From positions 1 through 24,807 of IMG/VR virus record IMGVR_UViG_3300044614_000168: a DNA stretch of 24,807 bases. One strand, given 5' to 3'. This DNA is from a virus. A program made the position numbers and the translations under genes. Within the stretch, counting starts at the first letter, position 1. Each line of letters starts with the position of its first letter. The notes under the pieces are model-generated. The model saw nothing but the letters and a program-made list of their open reading frames with translations. It searched no databases and had not been told where the DNA came from. Positions 6,658-13,563 of this stretch are shown one piece after another.

Positions 6658-7313
6658 TACTTCACTAGTCCGAAGTGACGTTCGTAGACATGTAGGGAGC
6701 CGACGTTCCAGATGATAGGGCCAACCTCGCATCCAAGATCTGCGGCGAGCGACTGTTGTACATAGGACTGCCACGCGTAGTCGTTCTTATAACCATAAAC
6801 GACATCGTTGGAGCGCATGTTGACGAGGGCGTAGAGTTCTCCGTTCCGAATGAGATACTGTACGGTATTAGTGCACATGAAGTCAGACATTCCATCTGCG
6901 TTGTACTCCGTTTGCATATCAGGGCGAGTATAGATCATGATGCCGCGCCTGGAGTTAGGGTTCTGTCTCAATTCACGATAACAGCTGTCGTACTGATAAC
7001 CGTTATAACTGGACCAGACACACCATCCGTAGTTGGAGTTGATAGTGCCATTTTTACTCGCGACTTGTTGCCAGATCTTGGGAGGTCCGCCGGGAATGTC
7101 GTTGACGTTGAGGGACATCGAGCGATACCACTCGAGCTCACGCTTGACATAGTCCTCGTCGACAGTGCCGAAGATCGCGGGTTCATCTGCCACGAACTGA
7201 GCACCTATCATCTCGATCGTCTTTACACCAGTCTTGTCAGGCACGAACTCTTCGTATGCCAGAGCAGTCATGAAGTACTTACGAATGTCTTTGACGGTGT
7301 TCATCTTTATCAT
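6657..7313 (-). CDS. 42: Deoxycytidylate 5-hydroxymethylase (T4 gp42 family)
   Basis: A 218-residue thymidylate-synthase-fold enzyme that uses methylene-tetrahydrofolate to make 5-hydroxymethyl-dCMP, the precursor of hmC-containing phage DNA. Similarity to T4 gp42 is visible along the whole chain: DKTGVKTIE, ADEPAIFG, KIWQQVAS, INSNYGW, SRRGIMIYTRP, MCTNTVQYLI and IIWNVGSLHVY. Numbered from MIKM, the catalytic Cys is 147 (SDFMCTN) and Asp178 (KNDYAW) replaces the Asn of thymidylate synthase, matching Cys148/Asp179 of T4 and favouring dCMP over dUMP. The open frame extends 17 residues upstream, but ATG 7313 overlaps the preceding stop (ATGA), follows a GGGG, and aligns with the T4 start. Odd: the chain stops at YERHFGLVK, roughly 25 residues shorter than T4 gp42 at the C-terminus. 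Confidence 0.95.
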   Translation of the reverse strand: MIKMNTVKDIRKYFMTALAYEEFVPDKTGVKTIEMIGAQFVADEPAIFGTVDEDYVKRELEWYRSMSLNVNDIPGGPPKIWQQVASKNGTINSNYGWCVWSSYNGYQYDSCYRELRQNPNSRRGIMIYTRPDMQTEYNADGMSDFMCTNTVQYLIRNGELYALVNMRSNDVVYGYKNDYAWQSYVQQSLAADLGCEVGPIIWNVGSLHVYERHFGLVK

Positions 7314-7900
7314 CGCATCATCCCCGGACCAGAGTCGCCATTGGCACCATCGACGCCATACCACAAAGTATCATTAGATCCGACGGCGCCGTATTCTTTG
7401 AGGTCTGCAGTGACTCCAGGATGACCGACGAACGGCTGGTTACGCTCGTCGCGTCCGGAGTCACCGGTCTCACCTATAAATCCACCTTTTCCAAGTGAAT
7501 TCCAATCGTTCCACATTTCATTGATGTTGTTGACGAGGATAGTGGTGCTGACGTTCTTGGTAGTATCTACCTTGCGATTGAGAAAGTCGCGATCAGCTTC
7601 CTGACCGTCGACTTTTCCACGAGAGTAGGCGACATAGAACGAGGCATAGTTGATCAGATCCTTGGCGGAATCTTCGAGAGATTCGAAGTTAGGCTTGTAG
7701 GAAGGATCGTGTTGCATAGCTTCCATGACCGAACACATCCTCAGCACTTTGGCATGGATGATCTCCAAGATAGTCAGGCAACCTGACGGGTAGTAGTCAG
7801 CCTGCTTGATGGTGGAGTTCGGGTTCTGATAGTCATTGGCCTTCTTGTTCTGAAGGTCGATGCACTCTCGTAGAACCTGCACTGAGTGGCGTTCGATCAT
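7310..7900 (-). CDS. DUF1599/Nmad1-like protein with a Gly-rich tail
   Basis: A 196-residue protein. Residues 1-95 resemble DUF1599 (nucleotide-modification-associated domain 1): LQNKKANDYQNP (16-27), LTILEIIHAKVLRMCSVMEA (42-61) and LEDSAKDLINYASFYVAYSRG (75-95, ending EDxxxDxINY) match the KNxDYG / K.xR / EDsxxDxxNY pattern. That all-alpha family is found next to modified-base genes and has an NTP-pyrophosphohydrolase-like layout. The C-terminal 60 residues are different: low complexity and rich in Gly, Asp and Asn (GKGGFIGETGDSGR, GVDGANGDSGPG), loosely collagen-like. The start follows AAAGGAG by 8 nt and a possible sigma70-type promoter. Its stop overlaps the hydroxymethylase start. Confidence 0.7.
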   Translation of the reverse strand: MIERHSVQVLRECIDLQNKKANDYQNPNSTIKQADYYPSGCLTILEIIHAKVLRMCSVMEAMQHDPSYKPNFESLEDSAKDLINYASFYVAYSRGKVDGQEADRDFLNRKVDTTKNVSTTILVNNINEMWNDWNSLGKGGFIGETGDSGRDERNQPFVGHPGVTADLKEYGAVGSNDTLWYGVDGANGDSGPGMMR

Positions 7901-7932
7901 GGCTATGCTCCTTTATTGGTTACTGTTTAGAC

Positions 7933-7962
7933 AGTATACAACTTATTGCTTATAATTGGAAA
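7933..7962 (-). promoter_or_regulatory. Possible sigma70-type promoter before the DUF1599/gp42 operon
   Basis: On the minus strand TATACT (7933-7938) could be a -10 box and TTTCCA (7957-7962) a -35 box, 18 nt apart, just upstream of the 7900 start. An ACTGT-ctaa-ACAGT inverted repeat (7922-7935) overlaps the -10 and could be an operator or a leader hairpin. It falls in one of the few gaps between genes in this region, which supports it, but the boxes are weak. Confidence 0.3.
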
Positions 7963-8413
7963 CGGAAAGTTCGTAGAGACTATCGACAATCTTAGGATCA
8001 TCGATGGTCTTGACCTTCTTCATCTTACCGAGGTCGTACATGCGAGTCTCAGTCTTTCGAGGTCCGAACTCCTTAAGAGTGGTGAAGCAGTCACCGACTG
8101 CCTCGTAGATGTTGACCGACTCATCCCTCGAGGTAGGATTCGTGATGAAGAACAGACGATCAGAGTTGTCTGCCTTGTACCACTGGCTCTTCTCGAGAGG
8201 CATGGCGTAGTACTTGCGAATGACGGTGCGAGTCTTCACTTCCACCTTGACGGGCTTCATCAGTCCGTTGATAGAAGCAGAGATGTCCTTGTGCATGTCA
8301 TAGACATTCTCACTGAGAGTCACTCGGCTGTACTCGCCAGTCTCCTTAAGATACTGGAGGACGAGCTTCTCACCGATAGAGCCGGTCTTTGCGATGTTGT
8401 CGTTGCGATCCAT
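7943..8413 (-). CDS. PD-(D/E)XK nuclease-like protein
   Basis: A 156-residue protein with the residues expected of a restriction-endonuclease-like fold: an N-terminal helix GSIGEKLVLQYLKE (11-24) with Glu15, Asp43 (HKDIS) and the ExK pair Glu58/Lys60 (KVEVKTRT). This order, GE - D - ExK, is typical of PD-(D/E)XK domains in small phage and Holliday-junction-type nucleases. Nothing shows its substrate. It could act on host DNA or in phage DNA metabolism. The start has AGGAG 9 nt upstream. The gene stands alone between two short gaps and is not coupled to either neighbour. Confidence 0.6.
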   Translation of the reverse strand: MDRNDNIAKTGSIGEKLVLQYLKETGEYSRVTLSENVYDMHKDISASINGLMKPVKVEVKTRTVIRKYYAMPLEKSQWYKADNSDRLFFITNPTSRDESVNIYEAVGDCFTTLKEFGPRKTETRMYDLGKMKKVKTIDDPKIVDSLYELSVSNYKQ

Positions 8414-8456
8414 GATTGTAGTCTCCTGATTTAAGATTTTTGTTTAAGAGTTACAC

Positions 8457-8951
8457 TTACTCGAAGATCTTCGAGAGAGTGCCGTGATTGCCGGTGTGAT
8501 CCGGCCCGACCCAGCCCGGAGGCTTGATCAGATCTGGCAGACCCAGAGGGTTCGGCCTAGATTCCTTGATGCCAACTTCCTTATTGAGATTGGCCTTTAA
8601 TACTTCGTCCCACGCCTGATTGGCGTCGACACCATAAGCATCGAGAGTACCGATGGCCACGACGCAGAGGTCGATGAGGGCATCCACTACGTCTTCAGCG
8701 GACGTGGCATTCTTCATCTCGTCCAGTTCTTCCTGCAAGAACTGGATGCGAAACTGAAGGAACTTCCTCATCTTATCCTTGTCCATGTTAGCCATGGCAG
8801 TGTGAGTGCCGAACTTCTCGTGCATCTCGAAGATGTCGTGTGACCAGTTAGTGCTCATATCTTGTTCCTTCAATTTCAATTTTCTATACTCAGGACTCGT
8901 GAAGTACTCATATAGTACGTCATATGTATCTATCCACTCTTCACGCGGCAT
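8457..8951 (-). CDS. MazG/PRA-PH-like nucleotide pyrophosphohydrolase
   Basis: A 164-residue all-alpha protein. FLQEELDEM (71-79) followed by AEDVVDALIDL (85-95) gives the ExxE...(E/D)xxD metal-binding pattern of the MazG/phosphoribosyl-ATP pyrophosphohydrolase superfamily. WDEVLKANLNK (114-124) is the usual following helix, and the Pro/Gly-rich tail (LIKPPGWVGPDH) is common in phage members. It probably hydrolyses a nucleoside triphosphate to the monophosphate, perhaps dCTP or dUTP in a phage that modifies cytosine. Two starts are credible: ATG 8951 (GGAG 8 nt ahead, overlapping the upstream stop) and ATG 8858 (AAGGAAC ahead, MSTNWSHDIF), where relatives seem to begin. The extra 31 residues are charged and aromatic and not part of the family core. 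Confidence 0.72.
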   Translation of the reverse strand: MPREEWIDTYDVLYEYFTSPEYRKLKLKEQDMSTNWSHDIFEMHEKFGTHTAMANMDKDKMRKFLQFRIQFLQEELDEMKNATSAEDVVDALIDLCVVAIGTLDAYGVDANQAWDEVLKANLNKEVGIKESRPNPLGLPDLIKPPGWVGPDHTGNHGTLSKIFE

Positions 8952-9480
8952 TGATCCACTCCGGCGGCTCGCGATTCGTCCACTTATGCATGGACGCCTT
9001 CCCGATCTTATAGTAGTGACGATAATTTGTCAACGGATCTTCGCTGATCCGATACTCGGGAGCCATTGCCGACGGCATGGGAGTCATGTCGAAGTCCTTG
9101 AGGTTGTGAGGAGGCGACTGGAGAAGCAGCAGCAAATCGAAGCACTTGTGGCGCTTGAAGTACCGATGAGTATACTCGTCCAGTAGGCCCGCGAAGTGCT
9201 CCACTAGCCACAAGTAGTTCTCTACAGAAGTACGGCACCAGACAGCCGACGGATGGTTGACGTGGGTAGCCGTGTAGATCACGTGCTCGCGCTCGTCTGA
9301 CAGGATCCAGCGCTTAGTCTTGCGACCAGTCTTGGATAAAGCCGGCCTCTGCTCACCATCGAGTATGCGGTGCGCAGTAGACATGAGCTGCGCAGACTCG
9401 AGGATCATCTTGACGACGTGCTTATCCACGAGTGACTGGGCCGCTACGACTGGATCCTTGTCGACGTAAAAGATATTCAT
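8941..9480 (-). CDS. Conserved phage protein of unknown function (DKHVVKM family)
   Basis: A 179-residue protein. MNIFYVDKDPVVAAQSLVDK and the next segment HVVKMILESAQLMSTAHR, then NHPSAVWCRTSVENYLWL (75-92) and MAPEYR (139-144), are patterns I have seen repeatedly in large myoviruses without a proven function. The many conserved His, Trp and Arg residues suggest an enzyme or nucleic-acid-binding protein rather than a structural one. The open frame runs 43 residues further upstream, but that part overlaps the end of deformylase and the small exported protein and is unlike the family; GCGGAA precedes ATG 9480. The end overlaps the MazG-like gene by 11 nt. Confidence 0.75.
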   Translation of the reverse strand: MNIFYVDKDPVVAAQSLVDKHVVKMILESAQLMSTAHRILDGEQRPALSKTGRKTKRWILSDEREHVIYTATHVNHPSAVWCRTSVENYLWLVEHFAGLLDEYTHRYFKRHKCFDLLLLLQSPPHNLKDFDMTPMPSAMAPEYRISEDPLTNYRHYYKIGKASMHKWTNREPPEWINAA

Positions 9481-9482
9481 TG

Positions 9483-9701
9483 CTATTCCGCTACTTCTAC
9501 CATGAATTTGTAGCCAGATTCTACATCGATCTCGCGAGAAAGTAAAACGTTTTTTTGCGAGTCTATGAGTTTTACTTTGACTTTCTTGACCCCGTCCGGC
9601 ACGATCCACTCACCCTTGCCTCGAGACTTTGCGTTGGCGAGCGAGCTCATTAGCGGCAAGCTCAAGAGGAGCGAAGAAGCTATCATTCTGCGATTTAACA
9701 T
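9483..9701 (-). CDS. Small exported protein with cleavable signal peptide
   Basis: A 72-residue frame. Residues 1-24 form a clear Sec-type signal peptide: MLNRR, a hydrophobic core (MIASSLLLSLPLMSS) and an AxA cleavage site LANA before KSRGKG. The mature part is about 48 residues with alternating strands (GEWIVPDGVKKVKVKL, then VLLSREIDV, then YKFMVEVAE), so probably a small beta protein in the periplasm. The first 92 nt lie inside the 3' end of the deformylase gene in another frame. The rest fills an otherwise empty 130-nt gap. AAGGG precedes the ATG by 9 nt. The export signal supports it being real. A role at the cell envelope (lysis, superinfection block) is only a guess. Confidence 0.6.
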   Translation of the reverse strand: MLNRRMIASSLLLSLPLMSSLANAKSRGKGEWIVPDGVKKVKVKLIDSQKNVLLSREIDVESGYKFMVEVAE

Positions 9702-10200
9702 GTATCTTACCCTTTGCTGCTTTCTTGAAGATCTGCTCTCTCTTGAATCTAGGCAAGTGATTGAAGAACAGGATTCCGTTTAAGTGGTCCATCTCGTGTT
9801 GTACCACCCTGGCGCTCATGCCAGTGAACTTCTTGGTAGTCGTCTGGCCGTCTGGTCCAGTGAAACGAATCTTGATGTGACGAGCCCTAGCGATTGGAGC
9901 CACGACTCCTGGAAATGAGAGGCAACCCTCGTCTAGAGTGATGGTCTCGTTAGAGACGTCTACTAGTTTCGGATTGAACATGACGTGATTAGGTTGACCG
10001 ATCATGGCAAACACGGCGTAGGGCAACCCTACTTGGCAGGCAGACAGACCCATGCCGTTGTTGTCTATCATGATCTTAACCATGGCCTCGGCGAGGTCCC
10101 ACGGATCACACGGCGGGCTGTTGAAGTCGAACTTCTCTGCCGGCTTCATGAGAATAGGCTCTTTGCCGGTGATGAGTTTCAAATTACTCAGGTCAATCAT
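9610..10200 (-). CDS. def: Peptide deformylase
   Basis: A 196-residue metal-dependent deformylase that removes the N-formyl group from nascent proteins at the ribosome exit. All three family motifs are intact: GMGLSACQ (49-56, motif 1 GxGxxAxQ), EGCLS (91-95, metal ligand Cys93) and QHEMDH (134-139, ligands His135 and His139 with catalytic Glu136). The length is normal. The C-terminal 30 residues after the catalytic helix are a basic extension that overlaps the small exported protein's gene. The start overlaps the stop of the 76-residue gene upstream. Phage deformylases are known in marine phages, where they are thought to help turnover of highly made proteins. Likely active. Confidence 0.95.
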   Translation of the reverse strand: MIDLSNLKLITGKEPILMKPAEKFDFNSPPCDPWDLAEAMVKIMIDNNGMGLSACQVGLPYAVFAMIGQPNHVMFNPKLVDVSNETITLDEGCLSFPGVVAPIARARHIKIRFTGPDGQTTTKKFTGMSARVVQHEMDHLNGILFFNHLPRFKREQIFKKAAKGKIHVKSQNDSFFAPLELAANELARQRKVSRQG

Positions 10201-10423
10201 CTATGATCTCCAATGTAGCTTTCTTGACTCGATACCCTCTATCGAACCAGTATTGAACTCGCCTAGCTCTCTCGCCTGGATCGATTGCACCAGTGAATCG
10301 ATTCCAGACATGAGTAGAGCTCGGGTGAAATGTAGAGTAAGCCGTGTCCAACCAGATCTTATCTCTGTTCTTCTCGTCCCACGGATTGACAGTAGGCACG
10401 ATCACGTATCCTTCCATCTTCAT
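10193..10423 (-). CDS. Small protein of unknown function between gp46 and def
   Basis: A 76-residue soluble protein not recognised. It begins MKMEGYVIVPTVNPWDEKNR, has several aromatic residues (VWNRF, VQYWFDRGYRV) and ends with a strand-like KKATLEIIDD. The layout suggests a small alpha/beta domain. ATGA overlap with the gp46 stop and an 8-nt overlap with def show that it is translated as part of the 47-46-def chain. No other clue to its role. Confidence 0.7.
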   Translation of the reverse strand: MKMEGYVIVPTVNPWDEKNRDKIWLDTAYSTFHPSSTHVWNRFTGAIDPGERARRVQYWFDRGYRVKKATLEIIDD

Positions 10424-12111
10424 GTTGCTATCCTCGAAAAATTCTTATGCTTCTCAAACTTAATGACTCGCTCAAACTTATCGAAGAGCTGATCACCTTT
10501 GTGCGAGATGATGAATGTGTTTGTATCCTGAGTCAGGTTGGTCAGGATCTTCATGAACTCTTCAGTACCACCAGAGTCTAGTGATGAATCAAACACCTCG
10601 TCCATGATCAAGAGATTGGTGTTGATGGAGTTACGCATCTTGGCCACGGCTCTCCAGGTGAAGAGGATGGCTAGGTTGATCCTCATCTTCTCGCCTTCTG
10701 AGAACGAGGCGTAGCTGAACTCGTCGCGGAACCTGGACTTGATCGTCTCCTCGAATTGCTCATTCAACTCGAACTGCACGAAGAAGTCCATGGCGCTGAG
10801 GTACTTATTGATCAGTTTATTGATGATGGGCACGTACTGCTTTATGATCCTAGCTTTGATACCGCCGTCTTTAAGGATAGCAGCCGCAGCCGTGAGGACG
10901 TGTCTCTCGTCAACCTCAGCATTGTAGGAGTTAATCGCCTTGTCAAGCTCCTCCTCAGTCTCTGGGATCTTATCCTCAAATACCTGCGTCTCGACGACAC
11001 GCTCAAGATCATGCAGAATCTTGTCTTGAAGAGAACGCTCGTGGTTGAGAGTTGACCACCTGATATTGAGCTCTGAGATCTTCTCGGTGATCTCCATGAT
11101 CTCTTGCATGCGAGCTTCAATCTTCGCCTTCTCTTCCTCGAGCTTAATGATACCATCGGCTAGTTCCTGTAATTGAGCTCGCTTATTGAAGATCGTCTGC
11201 TCTTTGAAATCGTGATCAATGCCTTGATTGCAGGTCGGACAAGTCTCGGTATCGTGAAAGAAATTGATGGTCTTATCAAAGCTCTTCATCTTCGACTCTA
11301 TCTGAGCTTTGAGAGTAATAAGTTTTTCTCTTTTCTCTTTGATCTTAGTCTTGTCTTCAATCGACTGCCGTAAATTCTTAGCATATTCATTGATGCTCTC
11401 TATCTCTACGTCGATTGAATCGATTCGGATCTTACACTCGCCGATCTTCTCTTGCTTCTCTACGAATAAGCGATTGTTGTTCTCTTCGATCTGAGCGCGA
11501 TGCTTCTTCATCATATCGATACGCTCTTCGAGGATCTTAGTCTGAGTGTCCAGTTCGGTCAGCTTAGCGGTATTGGTAGCCACCTTATCTCTGAGTAGAG
11601 TATTCATGGTAGTGAAGATCTGTAGGTCGAGGAGGTCCTCGATCACCTCTCGGCGCTGACCGGTCGGTAGCTGCATGAACGGAACGAACGAGGCAGACCC
11701 GAGGACTACCACTTGACAGAACGACTTGTGATTGACCTTGAGGATCTGATCTTCTAAGACTTTCTGATAGTCTCGAGACTCGGCGTCCTGATTGAGAAGA
11801 GAGCCGTTCTTGTAGAGCTCGAAGACGTTTGGCTTCATGCCGCGAACGACTTTGTACTCCGACTTTCCTACGATGAACTCCACCTCGACAGACAGGTCCT
11901 TGCGATTGATGGTATTCATCAATTGAGGCTTGTTCACCTTGCGAAACGGCTTGTTGAACAAGGCGAACGAGAGTGCGTCGAGGAGGGTAGACTTACCTGC
12001 CCCATTCTCTCCGACTATGAGTGTGGTCTTATTGGAACAGAGATCTATCTCAGTGAACACGTTACCCGTACTGAGAAAGTTCTTCCATCGTATTTTCCTG
12101 AAGACTATCAT
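10420..12111 (-). CDS. 46: Recombination endonuclease subunit gp46 (Rad50/SbcC-like ATPase)
   Basis: A 563-residue SMC-type ATPase that pairs with gp47 to resect DNA ends for recombination-dependent replication. Walker A GENGAGKS is at 34-41. Long coiled-coil arms flank a zinc hook CPTC (Cys291/Cys294) at the tip. The C-terminal lobe has the ABC signature FSEGEKMRI (about 470) and Walker B with catalytic Glu, LLIMDEVFDSSLD (about 500), then ISHKGDQLF. The size and order match T4 gp46. The gene is coupled to gp47 upstream (ATGA) and to a small unknown downstream. Start at MIVFRKIRWKNFLS, the usual first strand. Confidence 0.97.
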   Translation of the reverse strand: MIVFRKIRWKNFLSTGNVFTEIDLCSNKTTLIVGENGAGKSTLLDALSFALFNKPFRKVNKPQLMNTINRKDLSVEVEFIVGKSEYKVVRGMKPNVFELYKNGSLLNQDAESRDYQKVLEDQILKVNHKSFCQVVVLGSASFVPFMQLPTGQRREVIEDLLDLQIFTTMNTLLRDKVATNTAKLTELDTQTKILEERIDMMKKHRAQIEENNNRLFVEKQEKIGECKIRIDSIDVEIESINEYAKNLRQSIEDKTKIKEKREKLITLKAQIESKMKSFDKTINFFHDTETCPTCNQGIDHDFKEQTIFNKRAQLQELADGIIKLEEEKAKIEARMQEIMEITEKISELNIRWSTLNHERSLQDKILHDLERVVETQVFEDKIPETEEELDKAINSYNAEVDERHVLTAAAAILKDGGIKARIIKQYVPIINKLINKYLSAMDFFVQFELNEQFEETIKSRFRDEFSYASFSEGEKMRINLAILFTWRAVAKMRNSINTNLLIMDEVFDSSLDSGGTEEFMKILTNLTQDTNTFIISHKGDQLFDKFERVIKFEKHKNFSRIAT

Positions 12112-13172
12112 TCCACCTGCAACGCTTCACTGTATAGATTGGTTATCACTCTGTCGAGCTTCTTATGATCGACACTCAAATTCATCGAGGCGATATACTT
12201 CTTACAGACCGTGAGGGTGTCCTCGGCTTCGTCGATGATGTCCTCGTCTGCTACTAAGTCTAGGTGTAAGTGATCCTCGACTACCTGCAGGTCGATGACG
12301 CCTTCTTTCTCTATCCTATCCACGAATAGATCGAACCAATACGGATTGGTCTTGTTCTTCACGATGAGCTTGACCATCTTATTACGGACGTCTATCTCAC
12401 GATCGAATACGACTTCTTCCACGGTCTTACCAGCGTCGTCGTACCAGACTTTCTCAAACATCCTATACGGATTGCGAATAAATGTCAACTCTCTTATCTC
12501 TGTATCAAAGACATGAAAGCCTCGTGGATCGTCAAAGTCAGACCAAGTATACTCAGCAAAAGCACCCAGATAATGAATGTTACCAGTATCGGACTTATGA
12601 TGATAGTGACCAGAACACACAACGTCAAAGCGATCGAAGAGCTTATGATCCATGCCATGATCTGATATGCTGCCCTTGAACATCTCGAAGCCATTGAGCT
12701 CAAGGTGCCCGCAGACGACTTGCCCGGTGGTGGTCTTAATGGCATTCATGCTCTCCTCATAATTGTCCTCACAGATCCAGGGGAGTAGGAGGATGTCCGT
12801 GCTATCGAATGTGATTGTGACAGGCTTCTCGATCACATGAATGAACTGGTACCTGCCAGTGATGATTTCTCTAAGAGCATTGACCTCATTCGTATTCTTA
12901 TAGAAGACGTCGTGATTGCCGGGGATGATGTACACGTCGATACAACGACGCTCGCACTCCTCGAGGAAGTCCCTGCGTAGTCGAGATAATGTGAGGTAGT
13001 TGGCGTACTTGCGACGATCTACTAGATCCCCGAGATGGATGACTTGCTTGATGCCTTCCTTCTCGAGCGTAGGAAAGAATACGTCGTCTAGGAATCGCTT
13101 GAAGTAGTCATAGAATACCTGAGAGTCGTTACGAATTCCCCAGTGAGTATCAGCGATGAGTGCTATCTTCAA
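12108..13172 (-). CDS. 47: Recombination endonuclease subunit gp47 (Mre11/SbcD-like)
   Basis: A 354-residue calcineurin-type phosphoesterase, the nuclease partner of gp46. The metal-binding motifs are in order: DTHWG (Asp8, His10), HLGDLVDRR (Asp49), GNHD (85-88), CGHLE (His156) and SGHYHH (His189, His191). The remaining C-terminal region is the capping and gp46-binding part. With gp46 it makes 3' single strands used by the UvsX/UvsY machinery; uvsY and uvsW are encoded a few genes upstream. The start overlaps the end of the macro-like gene by 23 nt; ATG 13172 (MKIALIADTHWG) is the only sensible start because it begins the first strand of the fold. Confidence 0.97.
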   Translation of the reverse strand: MKIALIADTHWGIRNDSQVFYDYFKRFLDDVFFPTLEKEGIKQVIHLGDLVDRRKYANYLTLSRLRRDFLEECERRCIDVYIIPGNHDVFYKNTNEVNALREIITGRYQFIHVIEKPVTITFDSTDILLLPWICEDNYEESMNAIKTTTGQVVCGHLELNGFEMFKGSISDHGMDHKLFDRFDVVCSGHYHHKSDTGNIHYLGAFAEYTWSDFDDPRGFHVFDTEIRELTFIRNPYRMFEKVWYDDAGKTVEEVVFDREIDVRNKMVKLIVKNKTNPYWFDLFVDRIEKEGVIDLQVVEDHLHLDLVADEDIIDEAEDTLTVCKKYIASMNLSVDHKKLDRVITNLYSEALQVE

Positions 13173-13563
13173 GGTATGGTCTCCATTGTTCAGCGAAGGA
13201 GCAGTTGTTTGCTTCCTTGAAGAGGGGTGCGATCTGCTCGTCTCTGTAGCCGGCTAATCCGCATCCGACGCGGGTCACGAACCAGTGAGTGTCTGAGTGC
13301 TCCTCACTCTGAGTGAGGTACACGAATTCATAGATGTATGACTTGATTATATCAAGAATCATCGTATCGATAAAGGAGTCTTTCGTAGGTATGGCGTAAG
13401 ACTCGCGAACTAGACCAGTTCCTACTGATACTTTAGCACCGAACTTCTGCTGAGCCACTAGAGCGGCTCCAGCTCCATGGATGCCTGCTAGGTTAGACCC
13501 GAATACGAAGATCTCACCATTCTCAGGCAGAGTGCCGTCAAGATGATACAGTCGTGTCGTCAT
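13150..13563 (-). CDS. Macro-domain-like (ADP-ribose-binding-type) phage protein
   Basis: A 137-residue protein with FVFGSNLAGIHGAGAA (19-34), a glycine-rich loop after the first strand as in macro domains, then ESYAIPTKD (54-62), FVTRVGCGLAGYRDEQIAPLF (95-115) and a final WRPYLED. The combination GSNxxGxHGAGAA / AIPTKD / GCGLAGY marks a phage and bacterial family near the macro (A1pp) domain. Macro domains bind or hydrolyse ADP-ribose and related metabolites. T4-type phages ADP-ribosylate host proteins, so a role with that chemistry is possible but not shown. It overlaps gp55 by 26 nt and gp47 by 23 nt, so its expression is tied to both. Confidence 0.65.
   Translation of the reverse strand: MTTRLYHLDGTLPENGEIFVFGSNLAGIHGAGAALVAQQKFGAKVSVGTGLVRESYAIPTKDSFIDTMILDIIKSYIYEFVYLTQSEEHSDTHWFVTRVGCGLAGYRDEQIAPLFKEANNCSFAEQWRPYLEDSTHR

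Noticed and set aside
6658-6774. 39-residue upstream extension of dCMP deaminase
   Set aside because: It lies inside the hydroxymethylase gene and reads as Arg/Trp-rich noise. The family begins at MTTPAYVWDD.
6657-7313. Thymidylate synthase or dUMP hydroxymethylase
   Set aside because: Asp178 replaces the Asn used for dUMP, and the match with T4 gp42 is far closer than with thymidylate synthases.
7314-7364. 17-residue upstream extension of the dCMP hydroxymethylase
   Set aside because: It overlaps the preceding gene, is Trp/Arg-rich and unlike gp42, whereas ATG 7313 has ATGA coupling and aligns with the T4 start.
7475-7482. TATAAATC on the plus strand as a late promoter
   Set aside because: It points away from all genes and lies inside a coding region.
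9481-9609. 43-residue upstream extension of the DKHVVKM-family protein
   Set aside because: It is antisense-like and basic, overlapped by the small exported protein, and the family begins at MNIFYVDKDP.
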